A stretch of DNA of 64,000 nt from Actinernus sp. WN-2022 (GCA_030867875.1 JAOWCC010000577.1:88083740-88147739); one strand, 5' to 3'. Shown: positions 21,659 through 31,998, counted from the stretch's first letter. The notes: generated from the sequence alone by a model not told the origin. Numbers and translations are program-made.

Positions 21659-22480
21659 GTGATAGATAGATAGATATTTTTATTAGCTCCTTGCACAACA
21701 AATGGTACATTGGAATATAGCGCTAATAAAATATAATTTAGTGTAAACATTAACATTTAGATGCTAAATCGATAAAATTGATGATCTTAAGATCATGCTC
21801 TCATAGACAATGTCATACTTTGCTGCAAAACGAGCTACTTCCATGGGTGGATTTATGACCAAATTAAATAACTGGTCATCAGACATATAACTTGTATTGT
21901 ATTTTGTATTAATTTTAAGGGTGCAATAAAAATCGTTTCTTATCGTATCGTACGTTTCACATTTAACAATGAAGTGAAACTCGTCTTCTAAGTTTTTATT
22001 ACAGGTGGAGCATATTCTATCTTCCAGTTTCGTGTAGGGCCTAGTGTACCTCCCTCTTTAGATTTGTAGGCAGTGATTACTTATTCTGAGTTTTGTAAGA
22101 GCAACTCTATGATTTATATTAGGGACAGCCTTGAGATATTTTTCTGGTTTGTAATCCGTTTTAAACAATCTATATGTTCTAAGTTTGTTGCGGTGGTGGG
22201 GATTTTTTCTTTGGTCGTTAAATACGTCACTTAGCCAATGTTGGTATTCCATGTCTTGTAATCTCAATTTAATTTGAATTAAGAATCCCTCGTAATCAAT
22301 TGTTGCGATAGCCAGATATGACCAAAGCCAAGTTTATAGATTTTATGTCTTATTTTTCCTCCCCAGAATACAGGTTTTTAGGACTGGAGACATTCTATAT
22401 AGGCAATTTTTGAAAGCTCAAAATTTTCCTTTGTTATTAACTTTGACCAATATTTAATGCTTCTAAAAGTAGATTCTAAT
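21659..22480 (-). pseudogene. Non-LTR retrotransposon C-terminus (family with 33.1-36.4 kb)
   Basis: On the minus strand a shifted frame reads ..STFRSIKYWSKLITKENF.., then NKLRTYRLFKTDYKPEKYL...NHRVALTKLRISNHCLQI (22267-22058). A further frame encodes a Cys/His motif (CSTCNKNLEDEFHFIVKC) typical of the C-terminal zinc-binding region of this LINE type. The 3' end is at the (GATA)n tract at 21659-21676, followed inward by TTTTTATTAGCTCC. Several frameshifts; 5'-truncated at about 22480. Confidence 0.8.
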
Positions 22481-22659
22481 TTAATTGGATATCTACCCAG
22501 GTACTCAACAAAGTTTTATACGGGGAGGGTCCGCCCCGAGGTCCACACCCTTACCCTTTTATATACCATTTTTGACAGAAAAGATAACCTTTTCATACAC
22601 CTTCCATAAAAAAATACTACCCCTTTCACTTACCCACAGTAGAAACACTGCATCCCTTT

Positions 22660-23032
22660 TCTATACGCTTCGAATTAACTGAATGAAATGAACCGAAAAA
22701 ACAACCAAGGTAACAAATTAAGATTTTACCGAACATTCAAATATAAACATGAACTTGAAAATTATCTGTTAAATATTAAGAACGTGAAGCATCGAATTGC
22801 GCTAAAGAAGTTGAGAATAAGTAATCATGAGCTACAAATTGAGAGGGGCAGATATGAGCGCCCATACAAACCACCCAACGAGAGGCTTTGTCCTCTTTGT
22901 AAAGCCGAAGTTGAGGATGAACGGCACTTTATTATTAGATGCACATACTACCAAGTGCCGAGAAAGGAATTCTATGCTTCATTGGAAAATACATTGAAAA
23001 GATCTCTAAAGAAAATAAATGATGACCAAATT
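22660..23032 (+). pseudogene. Non-LTR retrotransposon C-terminal fragment, split by a MITE
   Basis: The frame at 22688-23092 reads NKLRFYRTFKYKHELENYL...HRIALKKLRISNHELQI, then CPLCKAEVEDERHFIIRC, the same C-terminal module as at 22058-22267 in the opposite orientation. It is cut at 23033 by a TTAA MITE; after 23634 non-coding LINE-like sequence continues to a (TCTG)n tail near 23872-23888, matching the tail at 36367. The last residues of the frame come from the MITE. Confidence 0.82.
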
Positions 23033-23634
23033 TTAAAGTGCCCCTACGATCAAATTTTGACATATCAATGTTTTTGCATATTCATAAAGTAGAGTTCATA
23101 TATTATTACCAGTTCAAATTGTTTTTCGATACAACGACAGGAAGTCTTATTTTTTTAGCTCCGAATATTGAATCTACACGTCCGCCATTACTGGAAGCCG
23201 TGCCCTTTGTTCAGCTTTAAACAAAGGTTTATTCACCGGAAATGATGTCATACACTTAACGCTCGCCTGCAGAACACAACGCCTGGAGGCATATTTCTAC
23301 TAAAAACGTCTTCACGTACATAAGAAGAAAGTTATATTTATCTTTGCGAGGTTGGCTACTTTTTTATGCACGCTATTTCGCGCCACGAGGTTGTCGTGTT
23401 AAGTGTATGACATCACTTCCGGTGAATAAACCTTTGTTTAAAGCTGAACAAAGGGCACGGCTTCCAGCAATGGCGGACAGGATTTTACCGGTAAACTCTT
23501 CTAAAATTTGTGGTTTAAGATGCCCATTTGGGAATATTTTTTACTATTTCGGATATTTCTAATACTGATTGACCTATAGACACTGAAAAAGTGGCAAATC
23601 GAAATGGTAAATTTTCGTCGTAGTGGCACTTTAA
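23033..23634. mobile_element. TTAA-flanked MITE, 602 bp (copy 1; copy 2 at 32284)
   Basis: Begins TTAAAGTGCCCCTACGA and ends TCGTAGTGGCACTTTAA. It contains long subterminal inverted repeats (GCCGTGCCCTTTGTTCAGCT and its complement, with GACATCACTTCCGG). It is almost identical to 32284-32887 apart from a few substitutions and a 2-bp length change, which indicates recent activity. No transposase frame inside. Confidence 0.9.
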
Positions 23635-24048
23635 CCCTTATACTTAAGCCAGATACCAAAATTGCAAGAAGAGCAGCCAAATACATATCTGATTGCCTTA
23701 CAATTAGATCCCGCATTATAAGTAACTTGCCACCTGTTTCCACAATAAATTAATGTCATATATATCACCCTACAACAAGACTTAGTATTCATCTATTTAG
23801 TCATCTTATTATTATTGGATTCAACACTGATGTAAACATTAATGTCTGCAAAGTGCCAATGAACCTCTTCTGTCTGTCTGTCTGTCTGAACGATATCCCC
23901 GGCCGGTAAACATCAGGCGTTACCAGTAGAGATCTTAACCAAACAACAATATTATTTATTCAGTGAAATCCCTACCCTTTTATATACCTCCAGCAAAGGT
24001 ATCCCTTTCGGGCGGAACCTCCCCGTATATTCCATTAGAGGAGTCTCA
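23635..24048 (+). repeat. LINE 3' remnant and flank
   Basis: Continues the LINE interrupted at 23033 (residues like KPDTKIARRAAKYISDCLT in one frame) to a (TCTG)n tract near 23872. Beyond this, to the poly-C run, nothing is recognised except TTTTATATACC and CTCCCCGTATA segments also present near 22525-22565 in inverted or rearranged order. Confidence 0.5.
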
Positions 24049-24073
24049 CCCCCCCCCCCCCCCCCCCCCCCCC
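24049..24073. repeat. Poly-C tract, 25 bases
   Basis: An uninterrupted C run; its length is likely to be unreliable in any assembly. Confidence 0.9.
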
Positions 24074-24094
24074 GGGTGGCAAACCTCTCAAGTG

Positions 24095-24525
24095 TATGTG
24101 AACGAATGAATGATCTTTATTTATGCACGGTAATCGTCATCAACAGGGTTGGTTTTCACACGAGCCGTGTCCAATACAAAAGTCTTAAAAATACAAGAAT
24201 AGCTGTCATAAATACTAATAAATCTAATTATAACTACTAAATACTTGAAATAATTATTTTAACCTAAATGCTAAGCCTAAATAATACTATTAAAAGCTAC
24301 ATCACTAAATCTACGTTTAAAAATCATCAATGTTTCACTCTGCTTTTGTGTTTGAGGTAAATTGTTCCAACATGCTGCTCCACTGTAAGCAAATGCACGT
24401 TTACCAAAATTTGTTTTAGGGGCTGGTAAACTAAGGTTTGTGGTAGATTATAACTGCGCAGATTAACAGAGAAAGACGTAGAAATTACGTGAGAAAGTTC
24501 GCAAGCAGACGCATTTGCTACCATA
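24095..24525 (-). pseudogene. CR1-like LINE C-terminal fragment
   Basis: On the minus strand the text VNLRSYNLPQTLV (24524-24327 frame) continues, after a frameshift, as KRAFAYSGAACWNNLPQ and MIFKRRF, the standard last domain of CR1-type ORF2 (SGAxxWNxLP). The 3' end is marked by a GAACGAATGAATGATCTTTA tail at 24100-24120. It is 5'-truncated against the gypsy fragment at 24526. Confidence 0.8.
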
Positions 24526-25358
24526 ATGAAGTTGGTTAGCTCTGCCCCAGTACTTAAAGTGCACCTAACCCTTTTGCAATTTTGATACCTATGAATCTTT
24601 GAAAGTATTGAGTACTTCTGCGAAGAAATTATTGGCTTACAGAGAATACTCTATGTTCTAGGCTTGTTTGAAATGGCGAAAATTTGACCTTTGCTGCATG
24701 ACCCATGACAGCGTAAGAGAAAGCCTGGGTCGATTCTGGATCTTACGTCACCTCATTAATGCATTATTCTCCATGGCGCCTTACTATCACAACAACATCG
24801 ATATATATATATATAGAATTTATATAGTCTGCGAGTTGTTAGTAAAGAAAACAGTTATTTTAGACAAAATGCTAAATATTATTCAACTTATTGCAAATTC
24901 GAATGAATTATATGACGTAGGATCCAGAATCTAGCCAGGCTTTTTCTTACGCGGTCATGGGTCGGCAAAGGTCAAATTTTCGCCATTTCAAACAATTAAG
25001 CCAGGAGCCCATTACCATGAGAAGCCTAGAACATAGAACCGTATTCTCCGTAAGCCAAAAATTTCTTCGCAGAAGTACTCAAAACCTTTCAAAGATTCAT
25101 AGGTATAAAAATTGAAAAAGGGGTTAGATGCACTTTAAGTATTACGACATCAAGTGTGAAGTCACAGTACAGTGTGATGCATCCGAAACTGGGTTTGGGG
25201 CCACACTCCTTCAGAATGGCCAGCCTGTGGCCTTTGTACCAAGAACCTTATTGCCTAATGAATGTCGATACGCCGGCTCAGATCGAAAAGGAGTGATTGG
25301 CCATAGTCTTCGCATGAAGTCGCTTTGATCAGTATCTGCATGGGCGAGCATTGAAACA
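24526..25358 (+). pseudogene. Ty3/gypsy RT-RNase H fragment, interrupted by a MITE
   Basis: Joining 24526-24553 to 25139-25358 after removing the TTAA MITE gives SAPVLKYYDIKCEVTVQCDA and then ETGFGATLLQNGQPVAF, the junction of reverse transcriptase and RNase H in gypsy elements. Downstream, a frameshift changes the expected EKE..AIVFAM..FDQYLHGR. The element continues at 28366 on the far side of a LINE insertion. The frame is broken; a relic. Confidence 0.88.
24554..25138. mobile_element. TTAA-flanked MITE, 585 bp (family member at 35249)
   Basis: Starts TTAAAGTGCACCTAACCC and ends GGTTAGATGCACTTTAA, with extended inverted arms of roughly 200 bp (for example GTACTTCTGCGAAG and CTTCGCAGAAGTAC, and ACTCTATGTTCTAGGCTTGT). 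It interrupts a gypsy coding frame, and deleting it with one TTAA restores that frame, which confirms the TTAA duplication. A related copy lies at 35249-35789. Confidence 0.92.
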
Positions 25359-25394
25359 TATGAAATACGGAAATATTCTATTAAGTTTTCAAAA

Positions 25395-27839
25395 TTGTTG
25401 GCAAAAAATCGTAAAAGCTTATACCAAGATATTGAGAAACAGATTTCCGATATAGAGAAGGTTAAAGGATGGGAGTCGGAAGACAATAAAGTAGCAGAGC
25501 ATGATAATTTGGTTAAAGAATTAGAAGGATTGAGTAATTATATAACGGAAGGTATTATTATCAGATCAAAAGCAGAGTGGTACGAGATGGGTGAGAAAAA
25601 TACAAAGTATTTTTTAACATTAGAGAAGAGGAATAAGTCAAAAACGCACGTTAAGAAATTAATTAGAAGTGATAAAAGCGAGATTTCGAAACCTGATGAG
25701 GTACTTAAAGAGATAAAAAAGCATTTTGGTTTATATTTCCAACAAAAATCAGGAAAATCTGAGGCGCAGTGCATGGAATTTCTAGCTGAGTTGAATACTC
25801 CTCGATTAATAGAGGAAGATAGGGAAGCATGTGAAGGCGAAATTACTATTAAAGAGTGTTATGATAGTGTTAACCAAATGGGACCTTCTAAAACTCCAGG
25901 AATGGACGGATTGACGAAAGAATTGTATGTTTCTTTATGGTTTGAAATAAGCCATGATTTGGTCAACTGTCTGAACGACGGGTATAGAAATGGTTTGCTC
26001 TCTACTTCCCAAAGACAGATTATTTTTATTTTGCTTGAAAAACCTGGAAAAGATCATAGGTATATTGATTCTTGGCGCCTAATTAGTTTAATCAATGTAG
26101 ACGTTAAAATTTGTAGTAAAGCTTTGAGCAATAGGATGATGCCTGTTCTCCCATTTCTTGTACATTTAGATCAGACAGCGTTTGTGAAGGGTAGAAATAT
26201 AGAGGAGCCAATTAGAATTATTGAGGATATATTGTTTTACGCGAAATCTAAAAATATACCTACAATTTTATTTGCGGCTGATTTCGAAAAAGCATTCGAT
26301 TCAATTGAACATTCATTTATAACTGCAGTGCTTAAAAAAATTGGATTTGGTGAGAGTTTTATTAAGTGGGTTAAAGTGTTGTTAGAAGGTAATCAGGGGT
26401 GTGTTAACAACAATGGTACAGCTACAAATTTGTTCCCCATGTTCAGGGGAACAAAGCAAGGCGATCCCATTTCACCGTACATTTTTATTTTGGTAATCGA
26501 GATTATGGCCTTAAAGATAAGAAATTGTGAGGAGATAGAAGGCATTGAGCTTCCAAATGGATTGAGCCGAAAACTTGTTTTATTTGCAGATGATACTACG
26601 TTTTTTCTTAAAAATACTCGTTCACTTGAAAACACATTAGAAGTACTAGATAAATTTAGAGTATATTCTTCTTTGAAGATTAATTTAAAAAAATCAGAGA
26701 TAGGGTGGCTGGGGTCAGGGTTAGGGTCAGGCAACGATAGTTATAAAGACTTTAAATTAGTTGATTTTGAGGACAGCGGCCTAAAGATTTTGGGAATTTT
26801 TTATTCATATAATAAGAAGTTAATCTATAGTAATAATCTACATCGAGTGTTGTGTAACTTTAAAACAATACTATCTATTTGGAGATCACGGACGCTTACG
26901 TTATATGGAAGAATACAGATTGTTCGTACATTAGCACTGTCTAAATTGTTGTATGTTTGCTCCAAAATACACGTATCTGAAGATTTTATCAAACTTGTAG
27001 AATGTGAGCTAAAGGATTTTATCTGGAATGGAAAAAAAACAAAAATCAAGTATCAAACATTAATTGGAAGTTACGAAGTAGGGGGTTTGAAAGTTCCAGA
27101 TTTCTCATTGTTAGTTCGAGCAAACAGAGTAAAATGGGCCTGCTCTTTGTTAGGTAGCGAGAAATCCGCATGGAAAGATATTCCGTGCTCCTATTTAGAA
27201 AGAATAGGTGGTACGAAGGCTATAAGTGTTAACTTCGATAAGGAGAAAATCCCATTTGACATTCCAGATTTTTATAAATCTATTTTAAAGTGCTGGGCCG
27301 AATTTTGTAAGAAAGATTTAAAAACTATGGATTTGCAGGAGGTTCTTCAAGAAAGTTTGTGGAACAATGTTTACATAACAATTAATAAGAGATCAGTATA
27401 TTATGAGAGAATGGCACGATGCCGTATAAATAGGATAGTTGATATGGTTAATGAAAATGGGGAATTTAAATGGGAGACTGTTAAACAAAAAGGGTTACAA
27501 GATAAGGATTTTATGAGCTGGGCGAGCATTGTGCACTCTTTGCCATATGATTGGAAAGTTCTTTTAAAAGCATCGATTATAACACATCAAGATATAATTG
27601 TGCCGGAGAAAGTTTTAAGGGTTGGTGAAAAGGATATTGCCATAGATAACATAAGACACACGAAGATTATATATCAATGTTTAATTGATAAAAAGTTTAA
27701 GTCACCTACTTCACAAGTTAGTATATCTAAACGGATTGAACCAGGATTTGTAATTAATTGGAAGTCTGTGTATAACAAAATTTACACCACTTCAATTGAT
27801 GCATATTCTAGGTTTTTTTCAATACCGTATTCTAAATAA
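25395..27839 (+). CDS. Tx1/L1-like LINE ORF2 (RT), 814 codons, no endonuclease
   Basis: Order of features: linker with IIRSKAEWYEMGEKNTKYFL (residues ~54-75), GPSKTPGMDGLTKELY (~168-183), FAADFEKAFDSIEH (~292-305; first catalytic Asp), GTKQGDPISPYIF (~351-363), LFADDTTFFL (~396-405; catalytic Asp pair), then thumb and the C-terminal region with WNGKKTKIKY and GGLKVPDF. All RT catalytic residues are present. The AP endonuclease expected upstream is lost by 5' truncation, so the start Met is arbitrary. The stop at 27839 is an artefact of a frameshift in a T7 run near 27813; the reading continues in the next frame. Confidence 0.92.
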   Translation: MLAKNRKSLYQDIEKQISDIEKVKGWESEDNKVAEHDNLVKELEGLSNYITEGIIIRSKAEWYEMGEKNTKYFLTLEKRNKSKTHVKKLIRSDKSEISKPDEVLKEIKKHFGLYFQQKSGKSEAQCMEFLAELNTPRLIEEDREACEGEITIKECYDSVNQMGPSKTPGMDGLTKELYVSLWFEISHDLVNCLNDGYRNGLLSTSQRQIIFILLEKPGKDHRYIDSWRLISLINVDVKICSKALSNRMMPVLPFLVHLDQTAFVKGRNIEEPIRIIEDILFYAKSKNIPTILFAADFEKAFDSIEHSFITAVLKKIGFGESFIKWVKVLLEGNQGCVNNNGTATNLFPMFRGTKQGDPISPYIFILVIEIMALKIRNCEEIEGIELPNGLSRKLVLFADDTTFFLKNTRSLENTLEVLDKFRVYSSLKINLKKSEIGWLGSGLGSGNDSYKDFKLVDFEDSGLKILGIFYSYNKKLIYSNNLHRVLCNFKTILSIWRSRTLTLYGRIQIVRTLALSKLLYVCSKIHVSEDFIKLVECELKDFIWNGKKTKIKYQTLIGSYEVGGLKVPDFSLLVRANRVKWACSLLGSEKSAWKDIPCSYLERIGGTKAISVNFDKEKIPFDIPDFYKSILKCWAEFCKKDLKTMDLQEVLQESLWNNVYITINKRSVYYERMARCRINRIVDMVNENGEFKWETVKQKGLQDKDFMSWASIVHSLPYDWKVLLKASIITHQDIIVPEKVLRVGEKDIAIDNIRHTKIIYQCLIDKKFKSPTSQVSISKRIEPGFVINWKSVYNKIYTTSIDAYSRFFSIPYSK

Positions 27840-28251
27840 TTGTTTATTTCTTAATTACGATTTGTTTCGCTTTAAAATTAGTAGTCATCCAAATTGTTCG
27901 TTCTGCCAAACGTATTATGAAACTATTGATCATTTTTTTGTTGAATGTGTTGAGTCAAAAAACTTATATTTTGAAATTAGAACTTGGCTTGAAACTGTCA
28001 ATATTAAGTTGCCAGAGTCCAATATAGTAAATATCATTTTAGGTGTAGATGATCAAGTTATAAATTATATAATTTTAGAATATAAAATGTGTCTTTATAA
28101 AGCTAGAGGAAAACAAATTCCGTCTATCACTCTTTTTAAGAACTTATTAAGATACTCAGAAAAAATTGAATTAAAAATCGCCAAAAAAAGAAATAAACTC
28201 CTTTCACATTATAAGAAATGGAACACAATTCTAATGGCAATAAATAAGTAA
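27796..28251 (+). CDS. Tx1/L1-like LINE ORF2 C-terminus (after frameshift)
   Basis: This 151-codon frame takes over at the TTTTTTT tract near 27813 (FFQYRILNNCLFLNYDLFRF) and contains the zinc-binding C-terminal motif CSFCQTYYETIDHFFVEC expected at the end of L1/Tx1 ORF2. One single-base change would join it to the preceding frame, so the copy is young. Its first ~10 residues lie in the wrong frame of the upstream domain. Confidence 0.88.
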   Translation: MMHILGFFQYRILNNCLFLNYDLFRFKISSHPNCSFCQTYYETIDHFFVECVESKNLYFEIRTWLETVNIKLPESNIVNIILGVDDQVINYIILEYKMCLYKARGKQIPSITLFKNLLRYSEKIELKIAKKRNKLLSHYKKWNTILMAINK

Positions 28252-28365
28252 TTAGAAAAACGTAGCGTAAATTTGAGTATGTTTTATAATTTTAGTTATT
28301 TTGTGTATAGTTTAGTGTTAGTAGATGTGTAATTTTGTAAAATTTATTAAAGAAAAAAAAAAAAC

Positions 28366-29035
28366 AGTTGAGTCAGACCACAAACCCATTCACATAGCTC
28401 CAGATCGACTTCAACGAATGCTCCTTCGCTTGCAGAAATACAACTTACACATCACATATCTGCCTGGAACCAAGATGTTTATCGTTGATATACTAAGCAG
28501 GGTATACCTGAAGAATGACGAGACCAGTGAAGAGAACATACGTACCAGAATATCAGATATTCATCTATCTCAAGAGCAGCAGCTGTTTGATGAAATAGCT
28601 GCAATCAATCAGATTGACAACATGCGTCTGTCCGAGGCTACGCATCAACAAGTCAAATTATGCACAACCTCCGACGCAACACTCATGAATGCCACAATGA
28701 CAGGTTGGCCAGGTTCCAGTTTGCATAAGAGACTATTGGAATTTCAGAGATGAACTGACAGTCCAAGACGGTGTTCTGTATAAAGGAATGAAAGTGATCA
28801 TACCAACTTCTATGCGGCCAGAGATGTCTGCAAGATCCCACATCAGTCACCTAGCTGGGCCCAGATTCCTGCGTGCGCAGAGCACGTGATGTTCTATTCT
28901 GGCCCGGCATGTCAGCTGAAATCAGAGACAAAGGGGATTCTTATGGAATTTGTGCTGACTTCATGTCTAAACAACAGAAAAGAGCCTCTCGTAACACAAA
29001 ATTTCCAGCACACCCTGGTCCAAAGTTGGTCAAGA
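28366..29035 (+). pseudogene. Ty3/gypsy RNase H end and integrase zinc finger
   Basis: Continues the gypsy relic: VESDHKPIHIAPDRLQRMLL, then LQKYNLHITYLPGTKMFIVD, the RNase H/integrase junction. After a frameshift, a second frame has RARDVLFWPGMSAEIRDK with GICADFMSKQQK, matching the HHCC finger region preceding gypsy integrase (first His pair near 28835, RSHISHL). It ends at about 29035, where a LINE fragment begins. Confidence 0.88.
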
Positions 29036-29460
29036 TTTATTTTCCCTGTATGGTGAGATCGTTTAACATCCCATGGTTGCCCAAGGAGATAAAACAGTTA
29101 ATACATATCACGGAGAAGCTAAAATGCAAGGCAGTAAGAACTAAACAGAACACAGATTGGCAGGACTATAAATCTTACCGAAATAAGGTTAATATCGCCT
29201 TGCGGCAGGCTAAAACAAATTATTATCGCGATAAAATTGCGCTCCAGAAAGATAATGCTAAAGATGCGTGGACAACAATTAATAATTTTCTTGGGAAAAC
29301 GTGCAACAACACTGCTGTAAACGAATTGAAACTAAATGACGTTAATATCAATTCTCCCAAAAATAGCTGAAGCCTTCAATCATTATTTCATCAACATTGG
29401 GCCTAACCTTGCCCACACGATGGCAGATTCAAGTGTTTCATTTGGAATTCAAATTCGGAA
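29036..29460 (+). pseudogene. CR1-like LINE linker fragment
   Basis: Reads in one frame FNIPWLPKEIKQLIHITEKL, KSYRNKVNIALRQAKTNYYR and AWTTINNFLGK, the region between endonuclease and RT in CR1-type LINEs, then shifts frame to EAFNHYFINIGPNLA. The corresponding part of the LINE at 55119-57668 has WLIFKNARNNVNNLI and MNEYFTGIGPKLA. It stops where the minisatellite starts. Confidence 0.8.
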
Positions 29461-29462
29461 TT

Positions 29463-29999
29463 CGGAGTTGAACTCTGTTTGGGTTTCGGACCCGTGTATA
29501 GAGAGTTCTTATTCTAAACGCCTCTGTGGCTTCGGGCCTTTATTCAGAGAGGAGTTGAACTCTGTGTGGGTTTCTGACCCATGTATAGAGAGTTCTTATT
29601 CTAAACGCCTCTGTGGCTTCGGGCCTTTATTCAGAGAGGAGTTGAACTCTGTTTGGGTTTCGGACCGGTGTATAGAGAGTTTTTATTCTAGACGCCTCTG
29701 TGGCTTCGGGCCTTTTATTCAGAGAGGAGTTGAACTCTGTTTGGGTTTCGGACCCGTGTATAGAGAGTTTTTATTCTAGACGCCTCTGTGGCTTCGGGCC
29801 TTTTATTCAGAGAGGACAGGAGTTGAACTCTGTTTGGGTTTCGGACCCGTGTATAGAGAGTTTTTATTCTAAACGCCTCTGTGGCTTCGGGCCTTTATTC
29901 AGAGAGGTGTTGAACTCTGTTTGGGTTTCGGACCCGTGTATAGAGAGTTCTTATTCTAGACGCCTCGGTGGCTTCGGGCCTTTTATTCAGAGAGGACGG
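29463..29999. repeat. 87-bp minisatellite, six copies
   Basis: GTTGAACTCTGTTTGGGTTT recurs at 29467, 29554, 29641, 29729, 29822 and 29909 (spacings 87, 87, 88, 93, 87). Each unit includes CGGACCCGTGTATAGAGAGT and CTGTGGCTTCGGGCCTTT. Because 87 is divisible by three, the first copies translate as a repeated 29-residue unit (ELNSVWVSDPCIES...), but later 88- and 93-bp spacings break the frame. Confidence 0.95.
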
Positions 30000-30105
30000 C
30001 CATAGAAGGTGACTTCAGGTCTGATTCTAGGGAAGATAAATGCTAAAATATGTCTGGGTTTGGACGGTCTAGGCAGCTGTACGACCTCAGGGGTTAATAA
30101 AGGAA

Positions 30106-30640
30106 ATGATCGCACAGTTGGAGGCAAGCAAAATTCGTCAATCAGTAGATGCGATCTTGACCCACCTCAGAAGACTGCTGAACAACACGGGTCACGACTT
30201 GAATAAAGACGTAGCGTTGGACCTCCTGGTGGACTTGAAGGCAGCAGCAGCTAATGAAAATCACCACAATGTTGCGCATTTTCAAGCGATCTACAGCGCA
30301 TTAAAACACAATGTCGGTCCCTCCAGAGCAGTTTAAGAAATACCTTTCAGCCCTTATTGAGTTTTATTGGGGATATAATGATCAGGAAAACGTGCTAGAT
30401 ATCATGGTAAAAGTAGACAAGAGCCTCAAGTTAGACAGAGTACTTGGAAGCCGCCAGTTGGGTGAGTTGTTATATGCTGCCCCCAGCCACACAGTGCAAC
30501 GGTTTGGCCAAAGACAATTGCAACAGGATTCGAGACAGACGTTGTTATTATTGCAATCAATTGGGCCATACGCAAGCTGGACCACCCTGATACCAAACGC
30601 CCCAACGGGACGAGCCACGTGCTTGATTTAGGAAACGTGT
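30106..30640 (+). pseudogene. Gag-like frame of a DIRS-like retroelement (tentative)
   Basis: Two overlapping frames (30106-30336, 30311-30631) read as one protein broken by a frameshift: IAQLEASKIRQSVDAIL..., then YWGYNDQENVLDIMVKVDKS. In the alternative frame near 30545 a CCHC-like knuckle appears (CYYCNQLGHTQAG, with the last Cys lost to Pro), which is typical of retroelement gag proteins. The assignment rests mainly on that motif and on the DIRS-like RT piece 0.9 kb downstream. Confidence 0.5.
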
Positions 30641-31329
30641 ATTATATTGTTTTGACTGTATTGAAAGTGTTTATGTACTAGTGAAAGAAATGGAGAGAAG
30701 TTATTAAAATATATTTAAAGTGCTATCAGGAGATATTACTAGATACCCAACTGTTACATTTCTCAGGTTATCCTAACCATTTTACAAAGTGGTCAGTACT
30801 CCTCGTGCTATATATAACGCGGAGCATTCAATGGCAGCTATATATATCTTTGGTTATTACTCATCGAGTGTACGTGTACTATCCGTTTCCGGAGGTGAGG
30901 GCAGCTGTTTCCTGACTGGGTCTCTCGTCCGCTCCTATGCATAATAAGGGTTTTTTTCCATATTGCTAGTGTAGTGCGGTTTCTATAATTGCACTTTTAT
31001 CATATGTCACTGAACTATCAAGAGTATACAAGAGTCCCCCCTGGGAAGTGAAGCGTCAGTTCGTTCCAGTACATGCTCAACAGGAGCGTCAACAGAAACA
31101 ACTTCGATGAGTAAGGATGGACGGGAGTCCCAGTCAGGAAACAGTTTTTTTCACAGGAGCATATATGTGAAGTGTTAGAGGGTCCGGAGCCCCCACTACT
31201 CAATTTGTGGGGTTTTCGAGATCCACAATCGTTTATGGCCGGGGAAATACACAAACATGTCCAGATTTGAGAGTACAGATTTATGGATCATCAGTACAGG
31301 AATAAGATTCTTAGACGGATACAGGAAGG

Positions 31330-31700
31330 GATAGAACTAAAGGAATTTGCTACCCATTGTCAAGGATGCAAAAAAGGGGAACACAGCAAAACAGTGTTTA
31401 CCCTCCTTCCACGATTCGCAAAACTGTAAAACTTCACAGAATTTATCTCGGACACAATCGTGGAAAGAATAACAACAGAGGCTGTAAGGGTCTGGGTAAA
31501 GTAGGTACCACGGAACCGCTTTATACGGTTCTACCTCTCACGGTCGAACCGTCAAAGCCCCATTTTATGTCTAGATGCGCGTTTCCTCGATGCTTGGATG
31601 AAGGATTGTCAGTTTTCCTTGGACAAATTGAGGGATGTCAAGACGTATGTAAGGCATCGCACATAGTATACGTGTCACTTTGGTTAAGTAAATAGCATTG
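31330..31700 (+). pseudogene. DIRS-like reverse transcriptase N-terminal fragment
   Basis: Across frame changes the plus strand reads EFATHCQGCKK, FISDTIVERITTEAVRVW, LPLTVEPSKP, then LCLDARFLDAWMKDCQFSLD and KLRDVKTYV. The LTVEPSKPR.C.DARFLN..MKD.PF.LD series is what I know from the RT start of DIRS-type tyrosine-recombinase retrotransposons. The rest of the RT, RNase H and recombinase are absent; the element breaks off near 31700. Confidence 0.65.
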
Positions 31701-31843
31701 AACATTACCTACATTAAAACTGGTAAAACTGGTTTAGGGCGTGAACGGGGAAGAGGGGGAGGAGATAAGGTTTGGGAGAGTAGGGGGCGTTTTGGAGGAT
31801 AATTAGGATTATGAAACAGAACAAGCATGGGAAAGCCAGCGAA

Positions 31844-31909
31844 ACCGGAGTGTTATCCCATATCTTAATACAACTAACAACAATAACGGCAGGAATAATA
31901 TAATACTAT
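31844..31909. repeat. 66-bp direct repeat, left copy (possible DIRS split repeat)
   Basis: ACCGGAGTGTTATCCCATAT to TAATATAATACTAT recurs at 32263-32283 plus 32888-32925, where it is interrupted by a TTAA MITE. This left copy is therefore the empty site for that MITE. About 355 bp lie between the two copies. Confidence 0.85.
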
Positions 31910-31974
31910 TCAAAGTCATTTGAATAATATATATTATGCATGCAAGGTATTGTTAACGTATAAGCCACCCTATG

Positions 31975-31998
31975 ATTGGCCAAGAAGGTGTATATAAG
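31975..31998 (+). promoter_or_regulatory. Possible core promoter (inverted CCAAT and TATA box)
   Basis: ATTGG at 31975 (a CCAAT box in reverse) is followed 12 bp on by TATATAAG at 31991-31998. Polyadenylation-like AATAAA motifs occur near 32200-32218. The arrangement would suit the terminal repeat of a retroelement; no transcript evidence is available. Confidence 0.35.

Larger units (their letters stand above)
25354..28365 (+). mobile_element. Tx1/L1-like LINE, 5'-truncated, inserted in gypsy
   Basis: The element starts inside the region after the endonuclease and ends in a poly-A tract (about 28353-28365). The flanking gypsy sequence reads IETVESDHKPI across the join (ATTGAAACA left, AAACAGTTGAG right), consistent with a short AAACA duplication merging with the tail. 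It carries the long frame at 25395-27839 and the frameshifted end at 27796-28251. Confidence 0.85.

Noticed and set aside
29336..30005. Repeat protein encoded by the minisatellite
   Set aside because: The frame is broken by 88- and 93-bp spacings, there is no independent start, and upstream residues come from a LINE fragment.
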